From contig CBDEFY010000004.1 of the NCBI GenBank assembly GCA_965237595.1, forward strand, positions 310,001-374,000: DNA of 64,000 nt, given 5' to 3'. Shown in pieces: positions 16,041-25,154 of this stretch (the stretch's first letter is position 1; each line of letters begins with the position of its first letter). The notes under the pieces were generated by a model, which searched no databases, had not been told where the DNA came from, and saw only the letters and a list, made by a program, of their open reading frames with translations. Position numbers and translations under genes: made by a program. This DNA is from UBA9611 sp965237595. Its GTDB lineage: Bacteria > Chloroflexota > Dehalococcoidia > Lucifugimonadales > UBA3495.

Positions 16041-16160
16041 TCATGAGACGACTACAAAAGCAAGAACGTTGCCTATATACCGCATCACACTGTTATCCTA
16101 ACTGGGAAATATGGGTTAAGAGTTCCCCCCTGCAAACCCGTTCCGGAGATCACAGCCTTT

Positions 16161-17144
16161 GTGAGAGAGTGCGAGGACGCTGGCTTCGACGGCGTGGGCA
16201 TGTTGGACTCCCAGATGCTGGAGCGGGACGTATTCGTCTCCATGGCCCATGCTTTGCTTAACACCTCCACCATCCGGGTGGCCTCGGCAGTAACCAACCC
16301 GGTGACCCGGCATCCGTCGGTGCTGGCCTCGGCGGCCCAGACCGTCTCCGAGATTGCGCCGGGCCGGGCCCAGATCTGGATCGGGCGGGGTTATAGCTCC
16401 GCCAACGTCATTGGCATTCCTCCGGCCACCGTGCGCCAGATGCGGGACTCGGTCATCATGATGAAAGAACTCATGGCTGGGAGCCAGGTCGATTTCGGTA
16501 GCGCTTCGAGCCGCATGCGCCACGGAGGCGGCGTCACGACCCCGGTCTACATCGCGGCCACCGGCCCCAGGGTCATGAAGGTGGCCGGTGAGGTGGCCGA
16601 CGGCGCAGTCTTGATGACCGGCATCCACCCGAATGCCGTGGCGGAAGCACGGGAGTTGATTGCCGACGGGGCCAAGTCCGCCGGGCGGGACCCCAACGAC
16701 ATAGAGGCCATCTTCACGTGCACGACCATCATCCGAAACAACCTGAAGGAAGCAAGGGAGGTCGCCCGGCCCCTGGCGGTCCAGAGACTGATGGAGTCCA
16801 CCTATGTGCGGTGGCTGAAGGCCGCCGGCCTGGACTTCAGTGACTTGGAACTGCCCCGGGGACTCTGGGACCTCTACCCCGACGTCCCCCACGCGGAGGA
16901 CTGGGAGAAGGCCAAGGAGCTGTGCGCATTCCTGCCCGACGACGCGCTGGCCCAGCTCTGCGACACCATGGGCCTGATTGGCTCGCCGGAGTATTGCGCC
17001 GAACGCATCCAGCAGGCGGAGAAGGCGGGATTGGAGCACCTCTACCTGATGACCGACCAGACCTACGAGTTCGCTACCGGCGAATTGAAGGCCTTCAAAG
17101 ACAAGATATTTCCGGCGCTATGCCGGACCGAGCAGCCGGCGTAG
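16161..17144 (+). CDS. Luciferase-like (F420/FMN) monooxygenase, 5' end altered
   Basis: A TIM-barrel LLM-family protein: FDGVGMLDSQMLERDVFVSM, VASAVTNPVTRHPSVLAS, APGRAQIWIGRGYSS and TTPVYIAATGPRVMKVAGEV, ending with YCAERIQQAEKAGLEHLYL. Such enzymes use reduced FMN or F420 to oxidise or reduce small organics. The conserved frame extends upstream of the GTG at 16161 to about 16107 (KYGLRVPPCKPVPEITAF), where relatives start with Met immediately before Lys. Here that codon is GGG, and no ATG, GTG or TTG exists upstream before the stop at 16044. Starting at 16161 would lose the first beta strand, so the gene may be inactive, perhaps through the neighbouring IS1380 event. Confidence 0.75.
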   Translation: MRECEDAGFDGVGMLDSQMLERDVFVSMAHALLNTSTIRVASAVTNPVTRHPSVLASAAQTVSEIAPGRAQIWIGRGYSSANVIGIPPATVRQMRDSVIMMKELMAGSQVDFGSASSRMRHGGGVTTPVYIAATGPRVMKVAGEVADGAVLMTGIHPNAVAEARELIADGAKSAGRDPNDIEAIFTCTTIIRNNLKEAREVARPLAVQRLMESTYVRWLKAAGLDFSDLELPRGLWDLYPDVPHAEDWEKAKELCAFLPDDALAQLCDTMGLIGSPEYCAERIQQAEKAGLEHLYLMTDQTYEFATGELKAFKDKIFPALCRTEQPA

Positions 17145-17268
17145 GGTCAAACGGGGTTTCGTGGCCTAAGCAAGGGGTACCTGTTGATTCGGCAGGGCCG
17201 ACCCTCTGAAAAAGCAGATTTACTCAGAGTCGGCAGCGGCGGCAAAGTTAGCATGAGAGCATTACTCG

Positions 17269-17796
17269 ATGAGTGGAGCCGGGGCGTTGTATTTCATTGT
17301 CGTCGGTGGGCTACTTTTAGCCCTATATTTGCTATGGATCCAGCCAGCGAGTAATCGCGGAAGCGGTAGCGACAATTGCCCATTTACACTTGGAACTATA
17401 GTCGATTCCGAATTAAAAAAATGCAGTACAGGCGGGGGGCCTGGGTCTTCATCAAATTCCGGAGTAAAAGTAAGATTCCAATACGAATACACGGTCGATG
17501 GCATCACGCATACAAACGACAGGCTCAGATTCGGAGTTAATAGGTGTCAGACTTCTAACGCCGCAGAAGATATTGCTAGAAACGATTTTTCAACATTTCC
17601 CGTTGGGGCAGACATCACAGTCTACTACGACCCAGCAGACCCACAGGAATCAGTTCTGGTTAAGGGCACTGCAGGGCTATTTGGCACTAGAATCGGGTGG
17701 CTTTTCGGAGCCGCTTTTGTATTTCTAGTGCTTCCGGCGATTTCGGTTGTCTACGGTTTTATTAAGAAGCTCTGGACCCGGAACAATGACCCCTAA
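17269..17796 (+). CDS. DUF3592-like membrane protein
   Basis: A 175-residue protein with an N-terminal membrane segment (ALYFIVVGGLLLALYLLWI), an extracytoplasmic beta-rich domain and a second membrane segment near the C terminus (WLFGAAFVFLVLPAISVVYG). The domain has the DUF3592 hallmarks VRFQYEYTVDGITHTNDRLR and ITVYYDPADPQESVLV. The function of this family is unknown. Codon use is clearly more AT-rich than that of its neighbours, which suggests recent acquisition. The ATG at 17269 has no strong ribosome site. It sits alone between the monooxygenase and a broken acyl-CoA ligase tail. Confidence 0.75.
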   Translation: MSGAGALYFIVVGGLLLALYLLWIQPASNRGSGSDNCPFTLGTIVDSELKKCSTGGGPGSSSNSGVKVRFQYEYTVDGITHTNDRLRFGVNRCQTSNAAEDIARNDFSTFPVGADITVYYDPADPQESVLVKGTAGLFGTRIGWLFGAAFVFLVLPAISVVYGFIKKLWTRNNDP

Positions 17797-18003
17797 CCTT
17801 TGCCATCTCTTGACGGTCTCTTTTCTCACCGGCCCGTCATAGCCCGAATGTCACAAACAGGTGAACCGTCATTCACGACCCACAGTTGACTCGGATCCGC
17901 GAATGGAAATCCCGTACTGACTCCTATGACACCCCCTGAGAGTGGACGCCTAGTCGCGCACCGCGCGGATAACTCAAACGATTCCTCTGTTCAATCGGAG
18001 CCA

Positions 18004-18321
18004 TCAGTCCACCGGGGCACCCCTTTCCTGCTCGGTCAGCACCCGCCGCAGTATCTTGTCGGAAGGGTTCTTTGGGATGGCGTCCACGAATTGGACCCGG
18101 CGTATCTGCTTGAATGTGGCCACCTGTCCGGCGATATACTCCATGATTTCTTCCGCCGACGGAGTCTGCCCATCTTAGGTAACCACAAATGCCTTGGGGA
18201 CCTCGCCGGCTTCCACGTCTTGAATCCCGATAACGGCGGCGTCGGCGACGGCGGGGCGGCCCAACAGCAGGCCCTCAAGTTCAGCTGGAGGCACTTGGAA
18301 CCCCTGATACTTGATTAACCC
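18004..18321 (-). pseudogene. AMP-dependent acyl-CoA synthetase, C-terminal remnant
   Basis: The minus strand encodes the swinging C-terminal domain of a 4-coumarate/fatty acyl-CoA ligase: LIKYQGFQVPPAELEGLLL, PAVADAAVIGIQDVEAGEVP, then EEIMEYIAGQVATFKQIRRV and the catalytic-lysine end IPKNPSDKILRRVL. An in-frame TAA at about 18180 replaces a lysine codon after AFVVT. Everything N-terminal to LIKY, including the AMP-binding core, is absent. It is a dead fragment facing the DUF3179 gene. Confidence 0.75.
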
Positions 18322-18404
18322 CTTCTTGCAGGTGGGATTGAATAGGGACAGGGAAGAATCCCATTGGAGGGTTGAAGCATCAAATTCTAATAGGAGATAG
18401 ATTG

Positions 18405-19760
18405 ATGCCAAGCCTTCGCGCTCTCGGACTGTTATCAGGGGCGGTTGCCCTCGTAGCGATTGCCTGCGGCAGTGCCTCATCTTCGCCCACCGGCACACCG
18501 GGACCAACGGCGTCCACGGCTAACGAGGCGGCACAGCCAACACCGTCTCCAACTACGGCGCCTACCGACGTCATTTCCACCCCGGATAGCGTCATTCCCA
18601 CCCCGGATAGCACAGCCCGGTCCGCGCCGCCAGAAGTGGCAGGTCCGTTCGTGAATGTGGAGCCGACCGGGCTGGTGGAACAGGACCCCGATTTCCAAGA
18701 TGGTTTGAGAGCAGCCCGGTTCTCCGTGTTCGGCTGGAAAACGGATTTCAGCTACCATACCGTGCCCTATACCGATTTCCTTTCAGGCGGTCCACCTCGG
18801 GATGGCATACCACCATTGGATAACCCCAGTTTCGTCGCCATAGACCAAGCAGATACGTGGTTGTCCGACATGGAGCCGGTAATCTCCTTTGAGCTTAACG
18901 GCGTCCACCGGGCATACCGGTTGCAGGTCCTCATGTGGCATGAAGTGGTGAATGACGAAGTGGGCGGAGTGCCGGTGACGGTAACCTTCTGTCCCCTCTG
19001 CAACAGCGCCATCGTTTTCGAGCGGACTGTAAACGGGATGGTCCTGGATTTCGGGACCTCGGGCAATCTGCGCAACAGTGACCTGGTGATGTGGGACCGG
19101 CAGACCGAGTCCTGGTGGCAGCAGCTCACCGGCGAGGCCCTTGTCGGTGTTATGGCCGGGACCAAGCTCGCCTTCTTGCCCGCGCCAATCGTATCCTGGC
19201 AGGACTTTAGGACCCATCAACCCGACGGCATGGTCCTTTCGAAGGACACTGGGTTCGGGCGCAGATACGGGGAGAACCCTTACGTCGGCTACGACCGGGT
19301 CGATAATCCCCCGTTCCTGTTCGATGGCGATTTGGACGGCCGTTTACAGCCCAAGGAGCGGGTCGCCGCCATCTCGGTGGACGGCGTTGACGCCGCGTTT
19401 CCTTTCTCAATCCTGGCCCAAGAGCGCGCGGTGAACTATCCGGTCAATGGGGTGGCGGTGGCCGTGTTCTTCAAGTCCGGGACTTCATCGGCCTTGGACG
19501 GCGCATCAATCGGGTTATCCCGGGATATCGGCTCCGCCGTCGTCTTCAACGGGGAATTGGAAGGACGTAAACTAACCTTCAGCGCCAACGGTAGCGGGTT
19601 CACCGACGCCGAAACGGGCTCTTCCTGGAACATTCTGGGAGAAGCCACGGACGGTCAGTTGGCCGGCAAGCAGTTGACCAAGATAGTTCATAGCGACCAT
19701 TTCTGGTTCGCTTGGGCCGCATTTAAGCCAGACACACTCATCTATCAAGGCCAGGGCTAA
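18405..19760 (+). CDS. DUF3179 domain lipoprotein
   Basis: About 451 residues. The N terminus MPSLRALGLLSGAVALVAIA ends in a lipobox-like AIAC, followed by a low-complexity Ser/Thr/Pro linker to about residue 75, so this is probably a lipid-anchored exported protein. The rest is DUF3179: FELNGVHRAYRLQVLMWHEV, VTVTFCPLCNSAIVFER with a conserved CPLC pair, and LRNSDLVMWDRQTESWWQQL. The domain's function is unknown. ATG 18405 is preferred over the upstream TTG at 18372 because AGGAG lies 8 bases before it and the signal sequence then starts properly. The gene is followed by an ECF sigma factor. Confidence 0.88.
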   Translation: MPSLRALGLLSGAVALVAIACGSASSSPTGTPGPTASTANEAAQPTPSPTTAPTDVISTPDSVIPTPDSTARSAPPEVAGPFVNVEPTGLVEQDPDFQDGLRAARFSVFGWKTDFSYHTVPYTDFLSGGPPRDGIPPLDNPSFVAIDQADTWLSDMEPVISFELNGVHRAYRLQVLMWHEVVNDEVGGVPVTVTFCPLCNSAIVFERTVNGMVLDFGTSGNLRNSDLVMWDRQTESWWQQLTGEALVGVMAGTKLAFLPAPIVSWQDFRTHQPDGMVLSKDTGFGRRYGENPYVGYDRVDNPPFLFDGDLDGRLQPKERVAAISVDGVDAAFPFSILAQERAVNYPVNGVAVAVFFKSGTSSALDGASIGLSRDIGSAVVFNGELEGRKLTFSANGSGFTDAETGSSWNILGEATDGQLAGKQLTKIVHSDHFWFAWAAFKPDTLIYQGQG

Positions 19761-19896
19761 ATGCGCCAGAAGGTCGGTGAGCGACGATATACTTATTCGG
19801 ACACGGGCCACGCCTTGCAGCCCATCTCAAGGACGCATACACTTGATTGATAGCCGCCTGACCGATAGCCGCCCAGGCACTTCCCAGGAGACTTGG

Positions 19897-20493
19897 ATGT
19901 CGTCCCAAGACCAGTCCGCCTCTGTAGACCTAGAGCGGTCGTTCACCGAGATGGTGGAACAGTATTCCGACTTGGCCTACAGCGTCGCCTTCCGCATGCT
20001 CCGAAACGCCGAGGATGCCGAGGACGCGGTGCAGGAAGCCTATATCTCGGCTTTCAAGGCGCTACCCACCTTCAAAGGCCAGTCCAAGCTGTCCACCTGG
20101 CTCTACCGTATCGTCGTCAACGCCTGCTTGATGAAGATCCGCAAGGACAAGTCCAGGGCCAAGTATATTGCGGAAAAAGGCTACGACGACGCCATAGCCT
20201 ACGACTGGAAGAACGACCCCGAAGATGCCGCAGTGAACAGTGAACTCCGCTCCGTGTTGGAAATGGGGCTGGACCAACTCTCTCCCTACCTCCGTGTCGC
20301 CGTGGTCCTGCGGGACATCCAAGGGCTCTCCACCGAGGAATCCGCCGAGGCACTGAACATCTCAATCGTCTGGTTGAAGTCCCGTCTTCACCGCGCCAGA
20401 GTTCTGCTTCGCAAGCACTTGGATGGGTACTCCGCGCTGGCGCTATTGAAAGCCCCAGAAACCCAGGCTGAAACCGACCCCGGACCCCGTTGA
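19897..20493 (+). CDS. ECF-type RNA polymerase sigma factor
   Basis: A protein of about 198 residues with sigma region 2 (YSDLAYSVAFRMLRNAEDAE, AVQEAYISAFKALPTFKG, STWLYRIVVNACLMKIRK) and region 4 (LSPYLRVAVVLRDIQGLST, EESAEALNISIVWLKSRLHR). It lacks regions 1 and 3, as in extracytoplasmic-function sigmas. It directs RNA polymerase to a dedicated promoter set. ATG 19897 is chosen because AGGAG lies 6-7 bases upstream; an open frame extends back to 19777 but without conserved sequence. No anti-sigma gene is adjacent. The preceding DUF3179 lipoprotein is the only envelope protein nearby. Confidence 0.9.
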   Translation: MSSQDQSASVDLERSFTEMVEQYSDLAYSVAFRMLRNAEDAEDAVQEAYISAFKALPTFKGQSKLSTWLYRIVVNACLMKIRKDKSRAKYIAEKGYDDAIAYDWKNDPEDAAVNSELRSVLEMGLDQLSPYLRVAVVLRDIQGLSTEESAEALNISIVWLKSRLHRARVLLRKHLDGYSALALLKAPETQAETDPGPR

Positions 20494-20674
20494 AGTAGGC
20501 GACATAATGCCCTATTCTCCAGGCGTTATTGCTAGTGACAACCCAGCCCTGGTTCGCTAATATGTCTTGGGGAATTCGGTTCCCTTCAGATTCAAAGCCA
20601 CCCGATTCGAGATATCAGGCCTTGGGCAGCCGGAGTATTTGGGCACGTCCCGCAGGCGTTAAGGGGGTTCCACC

Positions 20675-22687
20675 TTGGCAGACCCGGCCCTCGACCAACT
20701 CTGTATAAACACCATCCGATTTCTGGCCGTCGATTCGGTGCAGAAGGCGAAATCGGGACACCCAGGCGCTCCCATGGGAGCGGCGCCCATGGCCTATGCC
20801 CTTTGGGACCGGTTCCTCAAACACAACCCCGCCGACCCGGCCTGGCCCAACCGCGACCGCTTTGTCCTCTCCTGCGGCCACGCATCGGCATTGCTGTATT
20901 CCTTGCTCCACCTGACCGGCTACGACCTGCCTATGGAGGAGTTGAAGCGGTTCCGCCAGTGGGGCAGCAAGACACCGGGGCACCCCGAGCACGGTCTTAC
21001 CCCAGGCGTGGAAGCCACCACCGGGCCCCTGGGCCAAGGCTTTGGGAACGCCGTTGGCATGGCCCTGGCCGAGCGCTGGCTGGCTGGCCGGTTCAACCGG
21101 CCCGGTCACGAGATAATCAATCATCATACCTACGCCATCGTGTCCGACGGTGACCTTCAAGAGGGCATCGCATCGGAGGCCGCATCCATGGCGGGCACCC
21201 TGGGTCTGGGCAAGCTCATCCTGCTCTACGACGACAACGATGTCTCCATCGAGGGCAGCACCGATATAACCTTCCGCGAGAACGTGGCCCAACGGTTTGA
21301 GGCCTACGGCTGGCACGTGATCGGCCCCATCGAAGGGATGGACCTCGAGGTGGTTTCGTCGGCATTGGCCGCCGCCAAATCGGAAACCGAAAAGCCCAGC
21401 ATAATCGTCTGCCGCACCGTGATTGGATACGGCAGCCCCAACAAGGCAGGCACGGGGTCGGCCCACGGGGAGCCCCTAGGCGAAGAGGAAGTCGGCCTGG
21501 CCAAAGAAAAGTTGAGATGGCGATTTGAAGAGGCGTTTTCCATCCCTGCTGAAGCCGGAGCCCACCTTGGTTCGGCCCGCGAGCGGGGCAAATCCAAGCA
21601 GGCCGAGTGGGACTCGGCATTCAGCGAGTACCGGGAGGCCTACCCCGCAGAGGCCCAACAACTGGACGATGCTCTGCACAGAAGGCTTCCCCAAGGCTGG
21701 GACGAAGGACTCGACGGCCTGTTTGATGAGCCCAATCCCATTGCGACCCGGGAGGCCTCCGGCCGGGTGATGAACGCCATATCCAAGGGCGTTCCGGTAT
21801 TCCTGGGCGGGTCAGCCGACCTTTCCCCGTCCACCAAGACCATCTTGAATGACCGCGGCCACATAGGTCCCGGAGAATTTTCCGGTCACAACATTCACTT
21901 CGGAGTGCGGGAGCACGCCATGGGCGCGGTGGGCAACGGCATGGCCCTCCACGGCGGAGTTATCCCCTACACCGCCACCTTCCTGATCTTCTCCGACTAC
22001 ATGCGCCCGGCCGTCCGTCTGGGTTCGCTGATGGGCCAGCAAGTGATCTACGTTTTCACCCACGATTCCATCGGCCTTGGTGAAGACGGCCCCACCCACC
22101 AACCCATCGAGCATCTGATGGCGCTGCGGGAGATACCCGGCCTGGTGGTCAGCCGGCCGGCGGACGCCACCGAGACGGTTGAAGCATGGCGCGCGGCAAT
22201 CTCCAGACAGGACGGCCCCACCGCCATGGCTTTCACCCGCCAGAACCTGCCGGTATTGGACCGGTCCACGTTGAACCCGGCATCCGGCGTTCACAGGGGG
22301 GGTTACATCCTCTGGGAGAGCAACAGCTCCCCTCAGGTGGTCATCATCGCCACCGGGTCCGAGGTACACATCGCCCTGGAGGCCGGTCAGAAGCTGGACA
22401 GCGAAGGCATTGCCGCAAGGGTGGTATCCATGCCCTCCTGCGAGATTTTCGACTCTCAGCCAAAAGAGTACCGGGACAATGTACTGCCGCCGTCGCTGCG
22501 GGCCCGGGTCTCCGTGGAGGCGGGCAGCACCAAGGGATGGGAGCGGTATGTCGGCTTGGACGGGGTTTCCGTGGGCATGACCGGCTACGGCGCGTCAGCC
22601 CCTGCTGGGTTGCTCTACGAGAAATTCGGCATCACGGCCGAACGGGTCGCCGACGAGTCTCGAAAATTGGTCAACGGGGCAAGTTAA
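20675..22687 (+). CDS. tkt: Transketolase
   Basis: A 670-residue TPP enzyme that moves two-carbon ketol units between pentose, hexose and erythrose phosphates. Marks in order: INTIRFLAVDSVQKAKSGHP, HGLTPGVEATTGPLGQGFGN, the TPP/Mg motif around SDGDLQEGIASEAASMAGTL with DDNDVSIEG, then GVREHAMGAVGNGMALHGG and the FTHDSIGLGEDGPTHQPIEH catalytic segment. Length is normal. The start is TTG at 20675, which gives ADPALDQL as the first conserved helix. It leads a same-strand set with the disulfide reductase, gnd, zwf and a GH15 gene, forming a pentose-phosphate unit. Confidence 0.96.
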   Translation: MADPALDQLCINTIRFLAVDSVQKAKSGHPGAPMGAAPMAYALWDRFLKHNPADPAWPNRDRFVLSCGHASALLYSLLHLTGYDLPMEELKRFRQWGSKTPGHPEHGLTPGVEATTGPLGQGFGNAVGMALAERWLAGRFNRPGHEIINHHTYAIVSDGDLQEGIASEAASMAGTLGLGKLILLYDDNDVSIEGSTDITFRENVAQRFEAYGWHVIGPIEGMDLEVVSSALAAAKSETEKPSIIVCRTVIGYGSPNKAGTGSAHGEPLGEEEVGLAKEKLRWRFEEAFSIPAEAGAHLGSARERGKSKQAEWDSAFSEYREAYPAEAQQLDDALHRRLPQGWDEGLDGLFDEPNPIATREASGRVMNAISKGVPVFLGGSADLSPSTKTILNDRGHIGPGEFSGHNIHFGVREHAMGAVGNGMALHGGVIPYTATFLIFSDYMRPAVRLGSLMGQQVIYVFTHDSIGLGEDGPTHQPIEHLMALREIPGLVVSRPADATETVEAWRAAISRQDGPTAMAFTRQNLPVLDRSTLNPASGVHRGGYILWESNSSPQVVIIATGSEVHIALEAGQKLDSEGIAARVVSMPSCEIFDSQPKEYRDNVLPPSLRARVSVEAGSTKGWERYVGLDGVSVGMTGYGASAPAGLLYEKFGITAERVADESRKLVNGAS

Positions 22688-22770
22688 CCACCGGCACATA
22701 AAACGGCGCCTGCCCGTCCGCCATTTACCCGTTCGCCATTTGCCAGTTCGCCAGTTGAATAAGGGATGTG

Positions 22771-24162
22771 ATGCGGAAATTCGACCTTATCGTGATTGGC
22801 TCCGGCTCCGGCCTGGAGGTTTCCGCCGAGACTTCGGACGCCGGCTGGTCTGTGGCCGTGGTTGAAGAAGGCCCCTTCGGAGGCACCTGCCTGAACCGCG
22901 GCTGTATCCCCTCCAAGATGCTCATCCACTGCGCCGACGTGATGCAAACGGTCCAGAACGCCGCCTCATTCGGTATCCACGCTACGGTCCAGAAAGTCGA
23001 CTGGCCCTTCGTCGTAAAGCGCGCCTTCGAAGAGGTGGACGCCGATGCCGCCATGATCGAGCGGGGCAACCGGCAGAGCCCCAATATCGAGGTTTTCAAG
23101 GGCCGCGGCCGGTTCACCGGCCCCAAGACACTTGAAGTAACTGGGGAAGTAACCGGTGGGGAAGTCAACATCGAACAACTCACCGCCGACACCATCCTCA
23201 TCGCCGCCGGCACCCGCCCCTGGGTCCCCGAGATACCGGGCCTGGAACAGACGCCTTACATCACCTCAGACCAGGCGCTGCGGCTGCCCGAACAACCTCG
23301 TAGGCTGACAGTAGTGGGAGGCGGGTACATTGCCGCCGAGTTGGCCAATTTCTTCGGCGCACTGGGCACCGAAGTGACCATCATCCACCGGCGGGGACAG
23401 ATGCTCCGGGAAGAGGACGACGACGTTGCCCGCCGGTTCACCGAGGTCTATCAACGCCGGTTCAACATGGTGTTGGACGCCCAGGTCGCTGGGGTCTCAT
23501 CAAATGATGGCGAGATAACGGTGGATGTCACCACCGCTGACGGCGGGCGGTCAATCACCTCGGATACCCTGCTGATGGCCACCGGCCGTGTCCCCAACAC
23601 GGACATCCTTGAAGTCGCCAACACTGGGGTGGAGGTCGACGAGCGCGGCTACGTCAAGACTGATGAGTATCTCCGGACCAACGTGCCCGGAATCTGGGCC
23701 TTGGGCGACGTAGTGGGCCGGTATCTCCTCAAACATAGCGCCAACCTGGAAGCGGCCTACGTGGCCAACAACATCCTCGACCCAGGAAACCCGGCGGCCG
23801 TGGACTATCACGCCATGCCCCACGCCGTGTTCTCCTCCCCCCAGGTCGCCTCGGTGGGCTTAACCCAGCAAGAGGCCGAGGGTAAGGGCGCAGCCTATGC
23901 TGCCGCCGCGTACGACTACTCGGACACCGCCCACGGAGCTTCCATTGAGGACAAAGCCGGCTTCGTCAAGGTCCTAGCCGACCCCAAGTCCGGCGAGATC
24001 TTGGGCTGCCACATCATCGGCAGCGACGCCGTCACCCTCATTCAAGAGGCCGCCAACGCCATGCGGCTACGCTTGAGTGTGGACGCCATAACCCAGTCCA
24101 TCTACGTGCACCCTGCCCTGCCCGAGGTGGTCCAAAGAGCCTTTGGCCAACTGCCCGGGTGA
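22771..24162 (+). CDS. Class I pyridine nucleotide-disulfide reductase (mycothione reductase-like)
   Basis: About 463 residues. The FAD motif is LIVIGSGSGLEVSAE, the redox-active disulfide is GTCLNRGCIPSKML, the NAD(P) motif is VVGGGYIAAELANFFGALG, the second FAD contact is IWALGDVVGRYLL, and the catalytic His-Glu is in VHPALPEVVQRA. LNRGC at the disulfide and GSGSG at the FAD loop resemble mycothione reductases more than dihydrolipoamide dehydrogenases (LNVGC). Mycothiol is not expected outside Actinobacteria, so the real disulfide substrate is open. Between transketolase and 6-phosphogluconate dehydrogenase it could draw on the NADPH this cluster makes. AAGGG precedes the ATG; GTG 22768 is an alternative. 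Confidence 0.85.
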   Translation: MRKFDLIVIGSGSGLEVSAETSDAGWSVAVVEEGPFGGTCLNRGCIPSKMLIHCADVMQTVQNAASFGIHATVQKVDWPFVVKRAFEEVDADAAMIERGNRQSPNIEVFKGRGRFTGPKTLEVTGEVTGGEVNIEQLTADTILIAAGTRPWVPEIPGLEQTPYITSDQALRLPEQPRRLTVVGGGYIAAELANFFGALGTEVTIIHRRGQMLREEDDDVARRFTEVYQRRFNMVLDAQVAGVSSNDGEITVDVTTADGGRSITSDTLLMATGRVPNTDILEVANTGVEVDERGYVKTDEYLRTNVPGIWALGDVVGRYLLKHSANLEAAYVANNILDPGNPAAVDYHAMPHAVFSSPQVASVGLTQQEAEGKGAAYAAAAYDYSDTAHGASIEDKAGFVKVLADPKSGEILGCHIIGSDAVTLIQEAANAMRLRLSVDAITQSIYVHPALPEVVQRAFGQLPG

Positions 24163-24242
24163 CCAGGCCGTATCCAACAACACTTAATCAGCATCCCATG
24201 ATTGGAATAAAGGCATGATCGCGATAAAGGGGGGTTAATCCT

Positions 24243-25154
24243 GTGGAATTGGGAATGATTGGCCTGGGCCGGATGGGCGGCAACATGGCCCAACGCTTGA
24301 TAAGCGGCGGACACCGGGTGGTGACCTACGACCGCGACTCGGAGGCGGTTACGGCCAGCAAAGGGTTCGGCGGCGAGGGAGCGTCTTCGCTGCAGGACAT
24401 TGTGGCCCGGCTCGGTGCTCCCAGAGCCCTGTGGGTCATGGTGCCCGCCGGACAGCCGACGGAGGACACAATTGACGCGCTGGCCCCGCTGCTCGGTCCC
24501 GGAGACGCCATATTGGACGGTGGCAATGCCAACTACAAAGACAGCATGCGCCGCGCCGCCAAGTTGGCCGGTCACGGGATCAATTTCATCGACGTGGGCA
24601 CCAGCGGCGGAATCTGGGGCCTGACCGAGGGCTATTGCCTGATGGTCGGCGGCGACGAAGCGGCAGTAAAGCGCCTGGAACCCATCTTCCATACCCTGGC
24701 GCCCAGTCCCGACCGGGGCTATAGCCGGGTTGGCCCCAGCGGCTCTGGACATTTCACCAAGATGGTGCACAACGGGGTGGAATATGGGCTGATGCAAGCC
24801 TACGCTGAGGGATTCGAGTTGATGGCGGCCAAAGAGGAGTTCGGCCTGGACCTGCCGGCCATCGCCGAGGTCTGGCGCCACGGCAGCGTGGTGCGCTCCT
24901 GGCTGTTGGACCTGGCCGCCGACGCGTTGAAGCAGGACCACGGCTTGGAGTCCCTTGATTCCTATGTGGATGACTCGGGAGAAGGCCGCTGGACCGTGGA
25001 GGAATCGGTGGAGTTGGCCGTGCCGACCCCGGTGATAACCCTGGCCCTGCAGGCCCGTTTCCGATCCCGGCAGGACCAGCCCTTTGGCGGCCGGCTTTTG
25101 GCGGCATTGCGACAGCAGTTTGGCGGCCATTCCGTCCGCAAGGCCGGTGAATGA
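24243..25154 (+). CDS. gnd: 6-phosphogluconate dehydrogenase (decarboxylating), short type
   Basis: A 303-residue enzyme converting 6-phosphogluconate to ribulose 5-phosphate and CO2 while reducing NAD(P)+. The Rossmann loop is MIGLGRMGGNMAQRL. IDVGTSGGIWGLTEGYCLM carries the substrate loop, and GHFTKMVHNGVEYGLMQAY carries the catalytic lysine and substrate Asn. It is the short (about 300-residue) YqeC/Gnd form common in non-enteric bacteria, not the 470-residue form. The start is GTG 24243. The last codons overlap the zwf start by four bases (ATGA), so the two are translationally coupled. Confidence 0.93.
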   Translation: MELGMIGLGRMGGNMAQRLISGGHRVVTYDRDSEAVTASKGFGGEGASSLQDIVARLGAPRALWVMVPAGQPTEDTIDALAPLLGPGDAILDGGNANYKDSMRRAAKLAGHGINFIDVGTSGGIWGLTEGYCLMVGGDEAAVKRLEPIFHTLAPSPDRGYSRVGPSGSGHFTKMVHNGVEYGLMQAYAEGFELMAAKEEFGLDLPAIAEVWRHGSVVRSWLLDLAADALKQDHGLESLDSYVDDSGEGRWTVEESVELAVPTPVITLALQARFRSRQDQPFGGRLLAALRQQFGGHSVRKAGE

